From: a virus
Direction: 5' to 3' (one strand)
IMG/VR virus record: IMGVR_UViG_3300048034_000280
Location: 1-24,491 of that record
Length of the DNA: 24,491 nt
Shown here: positions 1 through 6,638 of the stretch, piece by piece
Layout: each line of letters begins with the position of its first letter
Numbering within the stretch: the stretch's first letter is position 1
Program-made: the position numbers and the translations under genes
Notes under the pieces: model-generated
The model's input: the letters and a program-made list of their open reading frames with translations, nothing else
The model's database searches: none
What the model was told of the DNA's origin: nothing

Positions 1-30
1 TGCTACATCCGCACAACTTATATATACAAT

Positions 31-162
31 TTAATGCAAGACTTTTTCGGCATTCTGCGCTAACTTAGCAGCGACTTCCAACCAATATTCTTTCGCCCAA
101 TCAGACTGAGCGTTCTCGTATGCCTTCATGGCATTACAGAGGAGACGGGTATAATCAGGCAT
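31..162 (-). CDS. Small hypothetical protein, 43 aa
   Basis: Found by translating the DNA by hand. ATG at 162-160, TAA at 33-31. The product is 43 residues, begins MPDYTRLLCN and ends NAEKVLH, and looks like one amphipathic helix rich in Ala, Lys, Glu and Trp. Its start overlaps the end of the upstream 78-residue gene by 8 nt, which suggests translational coupling. The upstream GATAAGAAG is only a weak ribosome binding site. It is the last member visible of a run of small early-type genes. I do not recognise a family. It could be a chance ORF, but the tight packing and sensible composition argue for a gene. Confidence 0.6.
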   Translation of the reverse strand: MPDYTRLLCNAMKAYENAQSDWAKEYWLEVAAKLAQNAEKVLH

Positions 163-391
163 TGAACTTCTTATCCGTTTTAAGTTGAGCCGCAGTAATT
201 TTGTGTTTCACAACTTGGAAAGTCTTATCTCCATGTTGTTCTTTGATTAGTTTAGAAGTCTCAATTACTTCTTTTAACTTAGCGGATGCTTTATCTTGAA
301 CGGCAGTCAATGACACACCCTCAAAACGTTTGGCTCCAATAGAACCATCCTTATAAGTTACTTCTAAATCAGCGTAATACATATGTGTCAT
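155..391 (-). CDS. Small hypothetical protein, 78 aa
   Basis: ATG at 391-389, TGA at 157-155. The product starts MTHMYYADLEVTYKDGS and looks like a small alpha/beta protein: an N-terminal beta hairpin, a central charged helix (about residues 28-50) and a Lys-rich C-terminus. The start overlaps the TGA of the upstream 53-residue gene as ATGA, so the two are probably co-translated. It belongs to the block of small genes transcribed from the sigma70-like promoter at 734-762. No family or function recognised. Such small early proteins of T4-like phages often act on the host during takeover, but nothing here shows that. Confidence 0.75.
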   Translation of the reverse strand: MTHMYYADLEVTYKDGSIGAKRFEGVSLTAVQDKASAKLKEVIETSKLIKEQHGDKTFQVVKHKITAAQLKTDKKFNA

Positions 392-549
392 TGATAATCT
401 CCAATCGCATTAATAACTTCTACACCATATTCATTGACCAATGTTTCTACACGAGCATCACGGTCTTCTTTGATACGAAAGTAGTAACCTTCTACTTCCC
501 CACCAGTCACAGAGGTATCGACCTCTACAAAAAATTTACCTAACTTCAT
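388..549 (-). CDS. Small hypothetical protein, 53 aa
   Basis: Found by hand translation. ATG at 549-547, TGA at 390-388. The product begins MKLGKFFVEVDTSVTGGEVE and ends INAIGDYQ. A GAGG ribosome binding site lies 7 nt before the ATG. The start overlaps the TAA of the upstream 51-residue gene (TAATG) and the stop overlaps the start of the downstream 78-residue gene (ATGA). Overlaps at both ends make it very likely real. It is acidic, with predicted beta strands followed by a helix. No family recognised. Confidence 0.75.
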   Translation of the reverse strand: MKLGKFFVEVDTSVTGGEVEGYYFRIKEDRDARVETLVNEYGVEVINAIGDYQ

Positions 550-704
550 TACTCAACCTCATATTCTACAATAACAACATTCTCTGCGAAACCCTTCTCG
601 ATGAAGTAGGCTTGTGCGCCCTGTGCTTCTTCGACAGTTTCGATTGCTTCAAACATACCAGCCAAAGTCCGACCCGTATCTGCATCCTTAATCAAATAAT
701 TCAT
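549..704 (-). CDS. Small hypothetical protein, 51 aa
   Basis: Found by hand translation. ATG at 704-702, TAA at 551-549. The product begins MNYLIKDADTGRTLAG and ends VVIVEYEVE. A good ribosome binding site (AGAAAGGA) lies about 7 nt upstream, nearly the same as those of the 80- and 85-residue genes. The stop overlaps the next gene's ATG as TAATG. It is the first gene after the promoter at 734-762. It looks like a compact beta-alpha-beta fold with an acidic C-terminal strand. No family or function recognised. Confidence 0.75.
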   Translation of the reverse strand: MNYLIKDADTGRTLAGMFEAIETVEEAQGAQAYFIEKGFAENVVIVEYEVE

Positions 705-733
705 AACGATTCCTTTCTCTCAATTACATATTA

Positions 734-762
734 ACTATACGGCATTCCGCATAGAATGTCAA
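734..762 (-). promoter_or_regulatory. Sigma70-like early promoter, TTGACA-N17-TATAGT
   Basis: On the minus strand the -35 box TTGACA (762-757) is a perfect consensus match. It is followed after exactly 17 nt by TATAGT (739-734), 5 of 6 matches. The -35 box overlaps the TGA of the 80-residue gene. The expected start site near 727 lies about 23 nt before the 51-residue gene. Host sigma70-type promoters of this kind are what T4-like phages use for early transcription. It probably drives the run of small genes ending at 31. Confidence 0.8.
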
Positions 763-1001
763 GCAAAAAGCGCCAAATATTCGGGATTATTTGTTTCTAA
801 AGTAACAAACGGCCCGAAGTATGATTCGAAGGCAACCAACAGGTGATTGTAGTCACCCGCCTGTAAGTCTTCCATGACTTCATCTTTATTGTAATCAAGT
901 TCCCGACACAGATTAGATGCAGCACCCAGAAGGACAAACGCATTGCCTTCGGGGCCATCTAGGTTGAAAACATATCCAGTATCATTGTTTTGACGTATCA
1001 T
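759..1001 (-). CDS. Conserved-looking small phage protein, 80 aa, unknown function
   Basis: ATG at 1001-999, TGA at 761-759, with an AAAGGA ribosome binding site about 8 nt upstream. The product begins MIRQNNDTGYVFNLDGPEGN and continues with a short hydrophobic helix (FVLLGAASNL), an acidic middle and an aromatic C-terminus. From memory, this N-terminal pattern occurs in small uncharacterised proteins of many T4-like and marine phages; I could not check this. It lies 13 nt after the 85-residue gene and shares its promoter. Its stop codon lies inside the -35 box of the next promoter. Confidence 0.8.
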   Translation of the reverse strand: MIRQNNDTGYVFNLDGPEGNAFVLLGAASNLCRELDYNKDEVMEDLQAGDYNHLLVAFESYFGPFVTLETNNPEYLALFA

Positions 1002-1014
1002 AATCTAATCCTTT

Positions 1015-1272
1015 CTAGTAGAGGTCAACACCAAGTTCGTCAGTGAGAATACCAGCGATAATCTCACGGTCAACGGTGTCACCACCGCCCCACCGATGTT
1101 CACCATCGATGAAGAACTGTTTATCACCACGCATCAGATAGATGTTAGTGGCTTCCATGATTTGTTCACGAGTAGCGAAGTCACGATTAGCATACAACTG
1201 ACCTTCACCATAGAACATCTCACAGTAGTCTGCGAAGTTCTGTTTCTCTTTAAAAGTAATTTCCGTAATCAT
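1015..1272 (-). CDS. Small hypothetical protein, 85 aa
   Basis: ATG at 1272-1270, TAG at 1017-1015, with an AAAGGA ribosome binding site about 8 nt upstream. The product begins MITEITFKEKQNFADYCEMF, is rich in aromatic and acidic residues, and has a central Gly/Trp stretch (HRWGGGDTVD). It is the first gene downstream of the late terminator and the first after the early-type promoter at 1304-1332. Its leader of about 25 nt has no evident structure. No family recognised. Confidence 0.75.
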   Translation of the reverse strand: MITEITFKEKQNFADYCEMFYGEGQLYANRDFATREQIMEATNIYLMRGDKQFFIDGEHRWGGGDTVDREIIAGILTDELGVDLY

Positions 1273-1303
1273 TTCTAGTTCCTTTCAACTCAACTTATAC
1301 TTT

Positions 1304-1332
1304 ATATTACAACAAGTATCAGGAATTGTCAA
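1304..1332 (-). promoter_or_regulatory. Sigma70-like early promoter, TTGACA-N17-TAATAT
   Basis: Minus strand: perfect -35 TTGACA at 1332-1327, spacer of exactly 17 nt, then TAATAT at 1309-1304 (4 of 6 matches to TATAAT). The sequence just upstream is the T/A-rich tail of the terminator and could act as an UP element. The same TGCTTGACA occurs in the promoter at 734-762. The expected start near 1297 leaves about 25 nt of leader before the 85-residue gene. It restarts transcription directly after the late operon ends. Confidence 0.7.
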
Positions 1333-1343
1333 GCACTTTTTTC

Positions 1344-1382
1344 AAAAAAAAAGCAAAAAAAAGGGAGACCCGAAGGTCTCCC
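1344..1382 (-). terminator. Strong intrinsic terminator with C(UUCG)G tetraloop after gp23
   Basis: Minus strand: perfect 8-bp stem GGGAGACC / GGTCTCCC (1382-1375 and 1370-1363) closed by a TTCG loop, giving the extra-stable C(UUCG)G tetraloop common in T4 terminators. It is followed by T8, GC and T9 (1362-1344). It lies about 40 nt after the gp23 stop. The plus strand has no T tract, so it acts in one direction, ending late capsid transcription before the early-type genes. Confidence 0.95.
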
Positions 1383-1384
1383 AG

Positions 1385-1407
1385 AAAAAGTGGTAGGTTA
1401 ACCCTAC
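1385..1407 (-). terminator. Weaker hairpin directly after gp23, possible first of tandem terminators
   Basis: Minus strand: 5-bp stem GTAGG / CCTAC (1407-1403 and 1397-1393) around a GTTAA loop, then CAC and T5 (1389-1385). It begins about 15 nt after the gp23 stop and lies just ahead of the UUCG terminator. The short stem and displaced T run make it a weak terminator alone; it may instead protect the gp23 mRNA 3' end. Confidence 0.45.
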
Positions 1408-1421
1408 TCTTTTTGTTATCC

Positions 1422-2732
1422 TTATGTAAGGATATTCGTAACTTTGAAGATACGATAGTATTGGTTGGTTTTGGCAGATGCCAGACCATTCGAAGGCGTA
1501 GAACCAACAAATGGGTTCGATGCCATACCGTAACGAGTTTTGAACCCGATACGAGGTTGGAATGTGTCTTCACCAACGGCCTTGACCATTTGCAGCGGAA
1601 CATATGGGCAGTAGAATACACCACTGTCATATGGGTTCTGACCTTTGTAACCAACGGTTACATAATCAGTCTGTGCATATGGGTCAATGTATACACGCAC
1701 ACGACCATTAAGGACACCAGCGAAGGTGTTACCTGTATCGTCTACTTGCAGATTGTTGCTGATTGCTGGAGAATAGTCCAAAGAACCAGCAGCGGCCAGT
1801 GCAGTAGCAACGTCTGAAGAACAGATTACTACGTTACCTTTACCACGGCGAGTTTCTTTAGCAATTACATTGGACTCACGGTCAATCTGAACCGTCAGAC
1901 CTTTGAATTTCTCAGCAGACCAACGACCATCGGCATCAGAACTCAAGTTAAACACACCATTGACGGTGACGTTTGACTGTTGAGCGCCGTTTTTAGCCTG
2001 TGAGTTAATCGTTCTGATAACTTCACGGTTGATTTCGGCCAAGATTTCAGTTGACAGAATGTTTGCCAACTCAGTTTCAGCGTCAAGACCGTGGATTGCT
2101 TTCAGGTCTTGTGCGAGTTCCAAGCTGTATTCTGCTTTCAGCGCACGGCTTTTGGCAGTAACAGTTTGGCGCTCAATAGTGAAACCCATTTCGTTGAACG
2201 AAGAACCACCAGTTGAACCCAGAGATTCTGCGTCATCAGTTGGCATACCACCAGCGGCAAGCGAAGACAAACGAGCGCCGTCTGAATCGATACCATTGTA
2301 ACCTGATGGGTTGTCAGAGTCGTGAGTGCCTGAGCTGTCGCCAGAGAACTGAGTTTCAGCTTCGTTGAACAGGGCTTCACGATTAGATGTTGAACCGCCT
2401 TGATAACGGGACTTCATCGCGAAGATGAGACCAGTTGGGCCATTCATTGGTTGAACGCCACAAACGTCATAAGCAATGAGGTTTGGCATGGCGCGGCGAA
2501 CCAGTGAAATTAACACTGGGTCAAAGTTGTTTACTGAACCCGTATTGTTTGCTGGTGCAGCTTCCGTCAGGAAACCTTGCTCAGCAGCACGGGTCTCGGC
2601 GATTGCTTTCTCTTGGTTTTCCAAGATAGCGGCAGTCACCGCACGGCGATGATGGTCTTTAATCTCGCCAGCGGAAGTTTCGTCCAATACTGGAGCCCAC
2701 TTCTCGATAAGGTTATCGTAAGATACTTGCAT
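1422..2732 (-). CDS. 23: Major capsid protein (T4 gp23-like)
   Basis: The product, 436 residues, is the T4 gp23 family precursor that forms the hexamers of the head. The N-terminal region is a helical scaffold-binding delta-type segment, followed by LTE|A at residues 55-58, an excellent match to the T4 prohead protease site (L/I-x-E before A/G/S). Cleavage would leave about 379 residues. Typical gp23 stretches follow: FDPVLISLVRRAMPNLIAYD at about 70-89, then GVQPMNGPTGLIFAMKSRY, and a C-terminus with IGFKTRYGMASNPF. It is shorter than T4 gp23 (521), as in several marine relatives. AAGGATAAG before the ATG serves as ribosome binding site and overlaps the gp22 stop. No late promoter box lies directly upstream, so it is probably co-transcribed with gp21/gp22. 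Two hairpins end the transcript. Confidence 0.97.
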   Translation of the reverse strand: MQVSYDNLIEKWAPVLDETSAGEIKDHHRRAVTAAILENQEKAIAETRAAEQGFLTEAAPANNTGSVNNFDPVLISLVRRAMPNLIAYDVCGVQPMNGPTGLIFAMKSRYQGGSTSNREALFNEAETQFSGDSSGTHDSDNPSGYNGIDSDGARLSSLAAGGMPTDDAESLGSTGGSSFNEMGFTIERQTVTAKSRALKAEYSLELAQDLKAIHGLDAETELANILSTEILAEINREVIRTINSQAKNGAQQSNVTVNGVFNLSSDADGRWSAEKFKGLTVQIDRESNVIAKETRRGKGNVVICSSDVATALAAAGSLDYSPAISNNLQVDDTGNTFAGVLNGRVRVYIDPYAQTDYVTVGYKGQNPYDSGVFYCPYVPLQMVKAVGEDTFQPRIGFKTRYGMASNPFVGSTPSNGLASAKTNQYYRIFKVTNILT

Positions 2733-2743
2733 TTTTCTTATCC

Positions 2744-3802
2744 TTATGCTTTAGGTGCTGTTTTACGAATGGCGGCGAGGTAGCTATCCATTGAAGAGGA
2801 GAGTTCAACCGTTTGGTCTGCGTCTTCAACAATGGCTTCGACTTCTTCGTCACCAGTTACTTGTTTTGCGAAATGCGACTCGACAACGATGGCAACTTTT
2901 TCAGCGAATTGTTCTTCACTGTCAAAATCGATATCGGCAACGAGTGATTTCAATTTCTCGACTTGAGTGTCTGCAAGTTCACGAGACGATTCACGAATAA
3001 TCGTTTCACGCTTGTAAACTTCCAATTCTTCAGTCGTGTCTATAACTTTCTGAGTTGTTTCGTTGAGGCGACCCTCAAGTTCTTCAACAGATTCAGCAAG
3101 TTCATCAACTAGGTCAACTTTGGATTCTGGAACTTCAATGTAAGACTCCGTGAAGAGGCCTTTCATTTTGTCCATGAAAGTCTCGGCAATTTCAGTGCGG
3201 AGACCGCTCTGGATTGCAACTTGATTTTCTTCCATCCAAGTTTCAACTACATAGTTCAGGTAGCTGTCTACTTTTTCTACAAGGTCAGACTTCGTAGAAG
3301 CAATTTCTTCTGCGAGTTCTTCCTTATACTGTGTTTCGATACGGTCTACTTCTTCAGACAGTTTCGATTTCACAGCTGCTTCAAAAATTACGGCGGTTTT
3401 AGCTTTGAACTCATCGCTGAGTGTAGCTTCAGACTCGACTAATGCATTAAGTTCGGCAGTAGTGTCAACACTGGTTTCAGCGATGACTTCATCTTCTTCC
3501 ATGTCTACCGATTCGTCCATCATTGCGCTATATGCGGCTTGAAGGTCTGTTTTTTTCATGCCATGCATCTTCATTGACATTACATTAATCATGCCCGCTT
3601 TTGTTTTTGGAGCAGGAGCTTGTTTGGCTTTAGTAGCGTCTGCAGCTTTGTCAACAGATGCGATTGCGTCTTCTTCATCAGTCGCGTTTGCATCTGGTTT
3701 TGCTTTAGCAGCAGGCGCATTAGCCTCATCGAGAGTTTCTTCCACGAATTCGTCTGTTACTTCATCGTGGAGTTCTTCGACTTGGTTAGTTTCTTCAGTC
3801 AT
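2744..3802 (-). CDS. 22: Prohead core scaffolding protein (T4 gp22-like)
   Basis: The product, 352 residues, is very acidic and mostly helical, with long coiled-coil potential at about 150-280. It is the main internal scaffold around which gp23 assembles, and is destroyed by the prohead protease. The stretch from 128 (LSDEFKAKTAVIFEAAVKSK) is characteristic of gp22 homologues. Possible protease sites of the L/I-x-E type include LVE|S near 121-124 and LAE|S in the coiled-coil half. It is longer than T4 gp22 (269) because of an Ala/Lys/Pro-rich N-terminal extension (about 28-70). AAGGAG lies about 8 nt before the ATG. It sits between gp21 and gp23, the canonical order. Confidence 0.95.
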   Translation of the reverse strand: MTEETNQVEELHDEVTDEFVEETLDEANAPAAKAKPDANATDEEDAIASVDKAADATKAKQAPAPKTKAGMINVMSMKMHGMKKTDLQAAYSAMMDESVDMEEDEVIAETSVDTTAELNALVESEATLSDEFKAKTAVIFEAAVKSKLSEEVDRIETQYKEELAEEIASTKSDLVEKVDSYLNYVVETWMEENQVAIQSGLRTEIAETFMDKMKGLFTESYIEVPESKVDLVDELAESVEELEGRLNETTQKVIDTTEELEVYKRETIIRESSRELADTQVEKLKSLVADIDFDSEEQFAEKVAIVVESHFAKQVTGDEEVEAIVEDADQTVELSSSMDSYLAAIRKTAPKA

Positions 3803-3812
3803 ATTAGACTCC

Positions 3813-4475
3813 TTACATACTAGATTTTAGTAACGAGAGGAAATTCTTAAACTCTCGAACACTTGTCTCATACAAGACAGGCTTCGGAGCCGTTTTAATT
3901 TCAGTCTCCATTTTTTCAATTACTTGAGGCTTCAGAACACCGTTATTCCAAACCCAGTCAACACCTTCCATGATTCCATTAACAAATGCATCTGGTGCTG
4001 ATGGGTCTTGCACGATGTCAACCGTGCTAAGAACAAAGTCATCTTTGACGACCATTGCGCCATTCTGTTGCTCAAGACTACCCATACCACGAGTTGACAC
4101 GCCTAGTTGAACACCACCATCAAGGAGACCTTTAACAATCTTACCCATTGGAGTATCCAATATTTGTGCCTTTCCTACCACATCATTACCCTCAAACTTG
4201 AGGTCTGTGATGAGGTGAGAAACTTTATCAAGGTTAACAGTTGGGCCTTCTGGGTGATTCAATTCACCCACGGCACGCTTCTTGTTAACCTGTGTATCAA
4301 CGTATGTCTTTACTGCCTTTTCCATAATTGGTTTAGGGTAAACACGGCCGTTGCGATTCTTTTTATCTGTCTGCGCGAAAACGCCCTCGATGACGTATTT
4401 CTTTTCGCCATCTTCTTTTTTCTCAATGATACATTGAAGGGTATCGTTTTCAGTATATTCAGTAATTAACTTCAT
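3813..4475 (-). CDS. 21: Prohead core protease (T4 gp21-like)
   Basis: This serine protease of the herpesvirus-assemblin-like fold (phage prohead protease clan) cleaves the scaffold and the N-terminus of gp23 during head maturation. The protein is 220 residues (T4 gp21 is 212). The histidine motif GELNHPEGPTVNLDKVSH is at 70-87 (His74 and His87 are visible) and the serine motif GVSTRGMGSL at 125-134 (candidate nucleophile Ser127). The acidic VDIVQDPSAPDAF follows at 152-164. The C-terminal 40 residues (after W177) are likely removed by self-cleavage. The start overlaps the stop of the 72-residue gene as ATGA, so translation is coupled. The gp22 gene follows after 10 nt. Confidence 0.96.
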   Translation of the reverse strand: MKLITEYTENDTLQCIIEKKEDGEKKYVIEGVFAQTDKKNRNGRVYPKPIMEKAVKTYVDTQVNKKRAVGELNHPEGPTVNLDKVSHLITDLKFEGNDVVGKAQILDTPMGKIVKGLLDGGVQLGVSTRGMGSLEQQNGAMVVKDDFVLSTVDIVQDPSAPDAFVNGIMEGVDWVWNNGVLKPQVIEKMETEIKTAPKPVLYETSVREFKNFLSLLKSSM

Positions 4476-4690
4476 GTCAATTCCTTTACTACTTGCATCG
4501 CAGACTTCTCTGCATCTTTCTGTGATTTGAAGGCATCCAGTCGGTCACCATCAATATACACAACGAATGGCAGAGAACCTTTCTCTTTAGTGATTAGAAC
4601 TGGGATTCTTTTAACCTTTTTATCAAAGACTACATCGCCTTTAGGTTTCCGTCCCTTTAATTCACTAATTAGTTCTTTATACGTTTTCAT
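4472..4690 (-). CDS. Small prohead-cluster protein, 72 aa, at the gp68-like position
   Basis: The product begins MKTYKELISELKGRKPKGDV and continues as a basic small alpha/beta domain with strands (VKRIPVLITK, FVVYIDGDRL) and a C-terminal helix with several Lys. It lies between the acidic core protein and gp21, where T4 has the minor core protein gene 68, but its sequence does not resemble an acidic core protein. The stop overlaps the gp21 start (ATGA). The ATG is only 5 nt after a perfect late promoter box (4696-4703), and no clear ribosome binding site lies between them, so either the mRNA is leaderless or translation depends on readthrough transcripts. Function unknown; a head-assembly role is inferred from position only. 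Confidence 0.8.
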   Translation of the reverse strand: MKTYKELISELKGRKPKGDVVFDKKVKRIPVLITKEKGSLPFVVYIDGDRLDAFKSQKDAEKSAMQVVKELT

Positions 4691-4695
4691 AGTAT

Positions 4696-4703
4696 TATTT
4701 ATA
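4696..4703 (-). promoter_or_regulatory. T4-type late promoter box TATAAATA, 5 nt from a start codon
   Basis: TATAAATA on the minus strand is a perfect match to the T4 late -10 element used by the gp55 sigma factor. It lies in the 41-nt gap before the 72-residue gene, within an imperfect palindrome (ATTATTT-N4-AAATAAT). The usual start site falls on or next to the ATG at 4690, so the transcript would have little or no leader. It could mainly serve gp21, gp22 and gp23 downstream. Confidence 0.7.
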
Positions 4704-4731
4704 CAAATAATGTTTTCAAGATAACAATTAG

Positions 4732-5100
4732 TTACTCTTCTGAGTCACTTTCTTCCGTTTCTTCTTCGGTTTCGGTTTCGATTTCTTCGATTTCGTCTTC
4801 GTCAACGGCATCAAGTTCATCCTCAACCTCTCCGTCCAACTCAATCGTCTCATCTTCGACTTCCTCGTCTGTGATGTCTTCTATATCATCTTCAACATCA
4901 TCATCGACATCATTAAAGATTGCTTGTGCAGTCGCAATTCGCTGTGCTTCAAGCGCATCTTCCATTTTGTCCTGAACGATACTTTTGAATGACCCTTCTG
5001 CATTCGCTAGGTCACCCGAAGTAATCTGATTGATAAGTTCTTCAACCGCATTAACATCTACGGTTTCAACTTCTTGTTCAAGTGTTTCTGATTCACTCAT
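4732..5100 (-). CDS. Acidic prohead core protein (gp67/gp68-like)
   Basis: From the ATG at 5100 the protein has 122 residues. Residues 1-60 form a helical segment with the pattern SGDLANAEGSFKSIVQDKM followed by EALEAQRIATAQAIFND, a motif I associate with minor core proteins of T4-like phages. Residues 60-122 are almost entirely Asp and Glu, recalling the very acidic T4 gp67. It probably forms part of the internal core with gp22 and is lost during maturation. The start is placed at 5100 because it lies 1 nt after the gp20 TAA and has AAGAGG about 11 nt upstream; an upstream in-frame TTG at 5133 would overlap gp20 without need. Whether it is the gp67 or gp68 equivalent cannot be settled from the sequence alone. 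Confidence 0.85.
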   Translation of the reverse strand: MSESETLEQEVETVDVNAVEELINQITSGDLANAEGSFKSIVQDKMEDALEAQRIATAQAIFNDVDDDVEDDIEDITDEEVEDETIELDGEVEDELDAVDEDEIEEIETETEEETEESDSEE

Positions 5101-5101
5101 T

Positions 5102-6610
5102 TTACATATCCTCTTGTTCATCTTCGTCTTCAACGGAGTTTTCGCCTTCGACTTGTTTTTTCATTTCTTCGATGTCCTCATCAGACATCATCATTACGTT
5201 TTTCATTGCCCATTCACGCGAGAAATATTCACCAACATACTGTGATACTTGGTCAAGAGTCTGAAGTCTGTTCTGCAACAGTTCAGCATTCTTGAGTTCA
5301 GTGAAATGGTTATCTCTTTGGAAGTTTATACCCACACCGCTTTTCCATGTATCCCAATCCTGTTCAGTAATAATACCTTTGAGAATAAGTTGTTTCTTTA
5401 GAATATTTGTAAACAGAGTTGCGAAACGTTTACGGAGACGGTCAATAAACTTTTGGAACTTAACTTCATCTCGTGAGATTTCAGTTGAACGACCCAAAGA
5501 GAATTGTGCTTCCTGTTCGAGACGATTAATCGGGACATTCAGTGAACGATACAATCTCTTTTGGAAATAGAGAATATCGTCAATCTGTCCTAGATTTTCC
5601 CCGCCAGGAAGTGTTGAGATTTCAGTTCCTCTACCACCTTCACGGCGAGGCAACCAGAAATCTTCCAACATCGACATATGCTTACGGTCATCTTTCAGTT
5701 GACCCGTATTTGAATCGTAAACAATCTTATTGCGATAACGAGACATGATGTCTTTCATATACGCTTCAGATTTATTACGGGGCATATTACCAACATCGAT
5801 ATAGAAGATACGGCGTTCTGGCGCCCGTGCGAGACGGTAGATAACCAGACTGTCTTCCATCATGCGAAGTTGGTTGATTGGTTTTAGTGCCTTATGGAGA
5901 TAGGATACAACCTGTCTCCTACTAGGGTCAAGCAGACCACTAGAAACATACGACACACTATCAGGAGAAAGTCTTACGCCTTGGTTTTGTCCTGCTTTCT
6001 CTTGATAGATATAAAATTCGTTGACCTTCTCAACTACCTTTGCGCCAGTTGCTTGGTCTTTTCTATATTTGACTTCTTTTACTTTGCGAATCTTCGCAGC
6101 GTCAATAGGACGGATTTCTTGAATACCCGCTTTGAGATTTGATTCATTTACTACGAGGTGGTGATAAACACGACCATCAACATAAAATGAACGGAAGATA
6201 TCATGACCCAGTTCAGTGAATCTCAACATACTATAGATGTTGTTGAACTCTTCGGTCATGGTTTTCTTGATATTATCAGGTGCATCTACATCGTCCAGAT
6301 TTAGTTCACATGATACACCAATCTCCGAACCCACGATGGACTCGTTAACGATATCTTCGATTGCAGCGTCTACTTCAGGGTGTGCTGCGACACCACGATA
6401 TTTGATAATTAGTTGTTGGTTGTCCTTCGCCTGTGCGCCATCCATGTCGATGTATTGACCATAGTGACTACCAGACGCAGTAACATACCCCGCACCATCA
6501 TCATCGGTGGGGGCAACAATAGACTTTAGTTTTTCCTTTTCTTTCGGTTGTTCGGAAGCTCTCTTGAGTTCAAAACCAAACAACTTAAAAATACTATTAT
6601 CGTCTGCCAT
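5102..6610 (-). CDS. 20: Portal vertex protein (T4 gp20-like)
   Basis: The product, 502 residues (T4 gp20 is 524), forms the dodecameric ring at one head vertex through which DNA is packaged and which starts prohead assembly. Signature stretches are ARAPERRIFYIDVGNMPR near 258-276, DFWLPRREGGRGTEISTLPG near 317-336 and FSLGRSTEISRDEVKF near 370-386. The C-terminal 25 residues are very acidic (VEDEDEQEDM). GGATAG lies about 5 nt before the ATG. It follows gp19 after a 67-nt gap holding a stable hairpin, and is followed 1 nt later by the acidic core gene, so portal and core proteins are probably made together. Confidence 0.97.
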   Translation of the reverse strand: MADDNSIFKLFGFELKRASEQPKEKEKLKSIVAPTDDDGAGYVTASGSHYGQYIDMDGAQAKDNQQLIIKYRGVAAHPEVDAAIEDIVNESIVGSEIGVSCELNLDDVDAPDNIKKTMTEEFNNIYSMLRFTELGHDIFRSFYVDGRVYHHLVVNESNLKAGIQEIRPIDAAKIRKVKEVKYRKDQATGAKVVEKVNEFYIYQEKAGQNQGVRLSPDSVSYVSSGLLDPSRRQVVSYLHKALKPINQLRMMEDSLVIYRLARAPERRIFYIDVGNMPRNKSEAYMKDIMSRYRNKIVYDSNTGQLKDDRKHMSMLEDFWLPRREGGRGTEISTLPGGENLGQIDDILYFQKRLYRSLNVPINRLEQEAQFSLGRSTEISRDEVKFQKFIDRLRKRFATLFTNILKKQLILKGIITEQDWDTWKSGVGINFQRDNHFTELKNAELLQNRLQTLDQVSQYVGEYFSREWAMKNVMMMSDEDIEEMKKQVEGENSVEDEDEQEDM

Positions 6611-6638
6611 AACTATCCTATCAAATCTTTACGATAAA

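Noticed and set aside
1-30. Start of another small gene at the left edge
   Set aside because: The only ATG on the minus strand here (8-6) is followed at once by TAG. Nothing else can be supported in 30 bases.
1326-1817. Open frames on the plus strand, including this 163-codon one and others across gp18, gp22 and the fibre gene
   Set aside because: They lie opposite well-supported minus-strand genes, lack ribosome binding sites and give low-quality protein sequence. This one also runs through the terminator and early promoter.
5101-5133. Longer start (TTG at 5133) for the acidic core protein
   Set aside because: It would extend into gp20 with basic sequence unlike the rest; the ATG at 5100 has a ribosome binding site and sits 1 nt after the gp20 stop.
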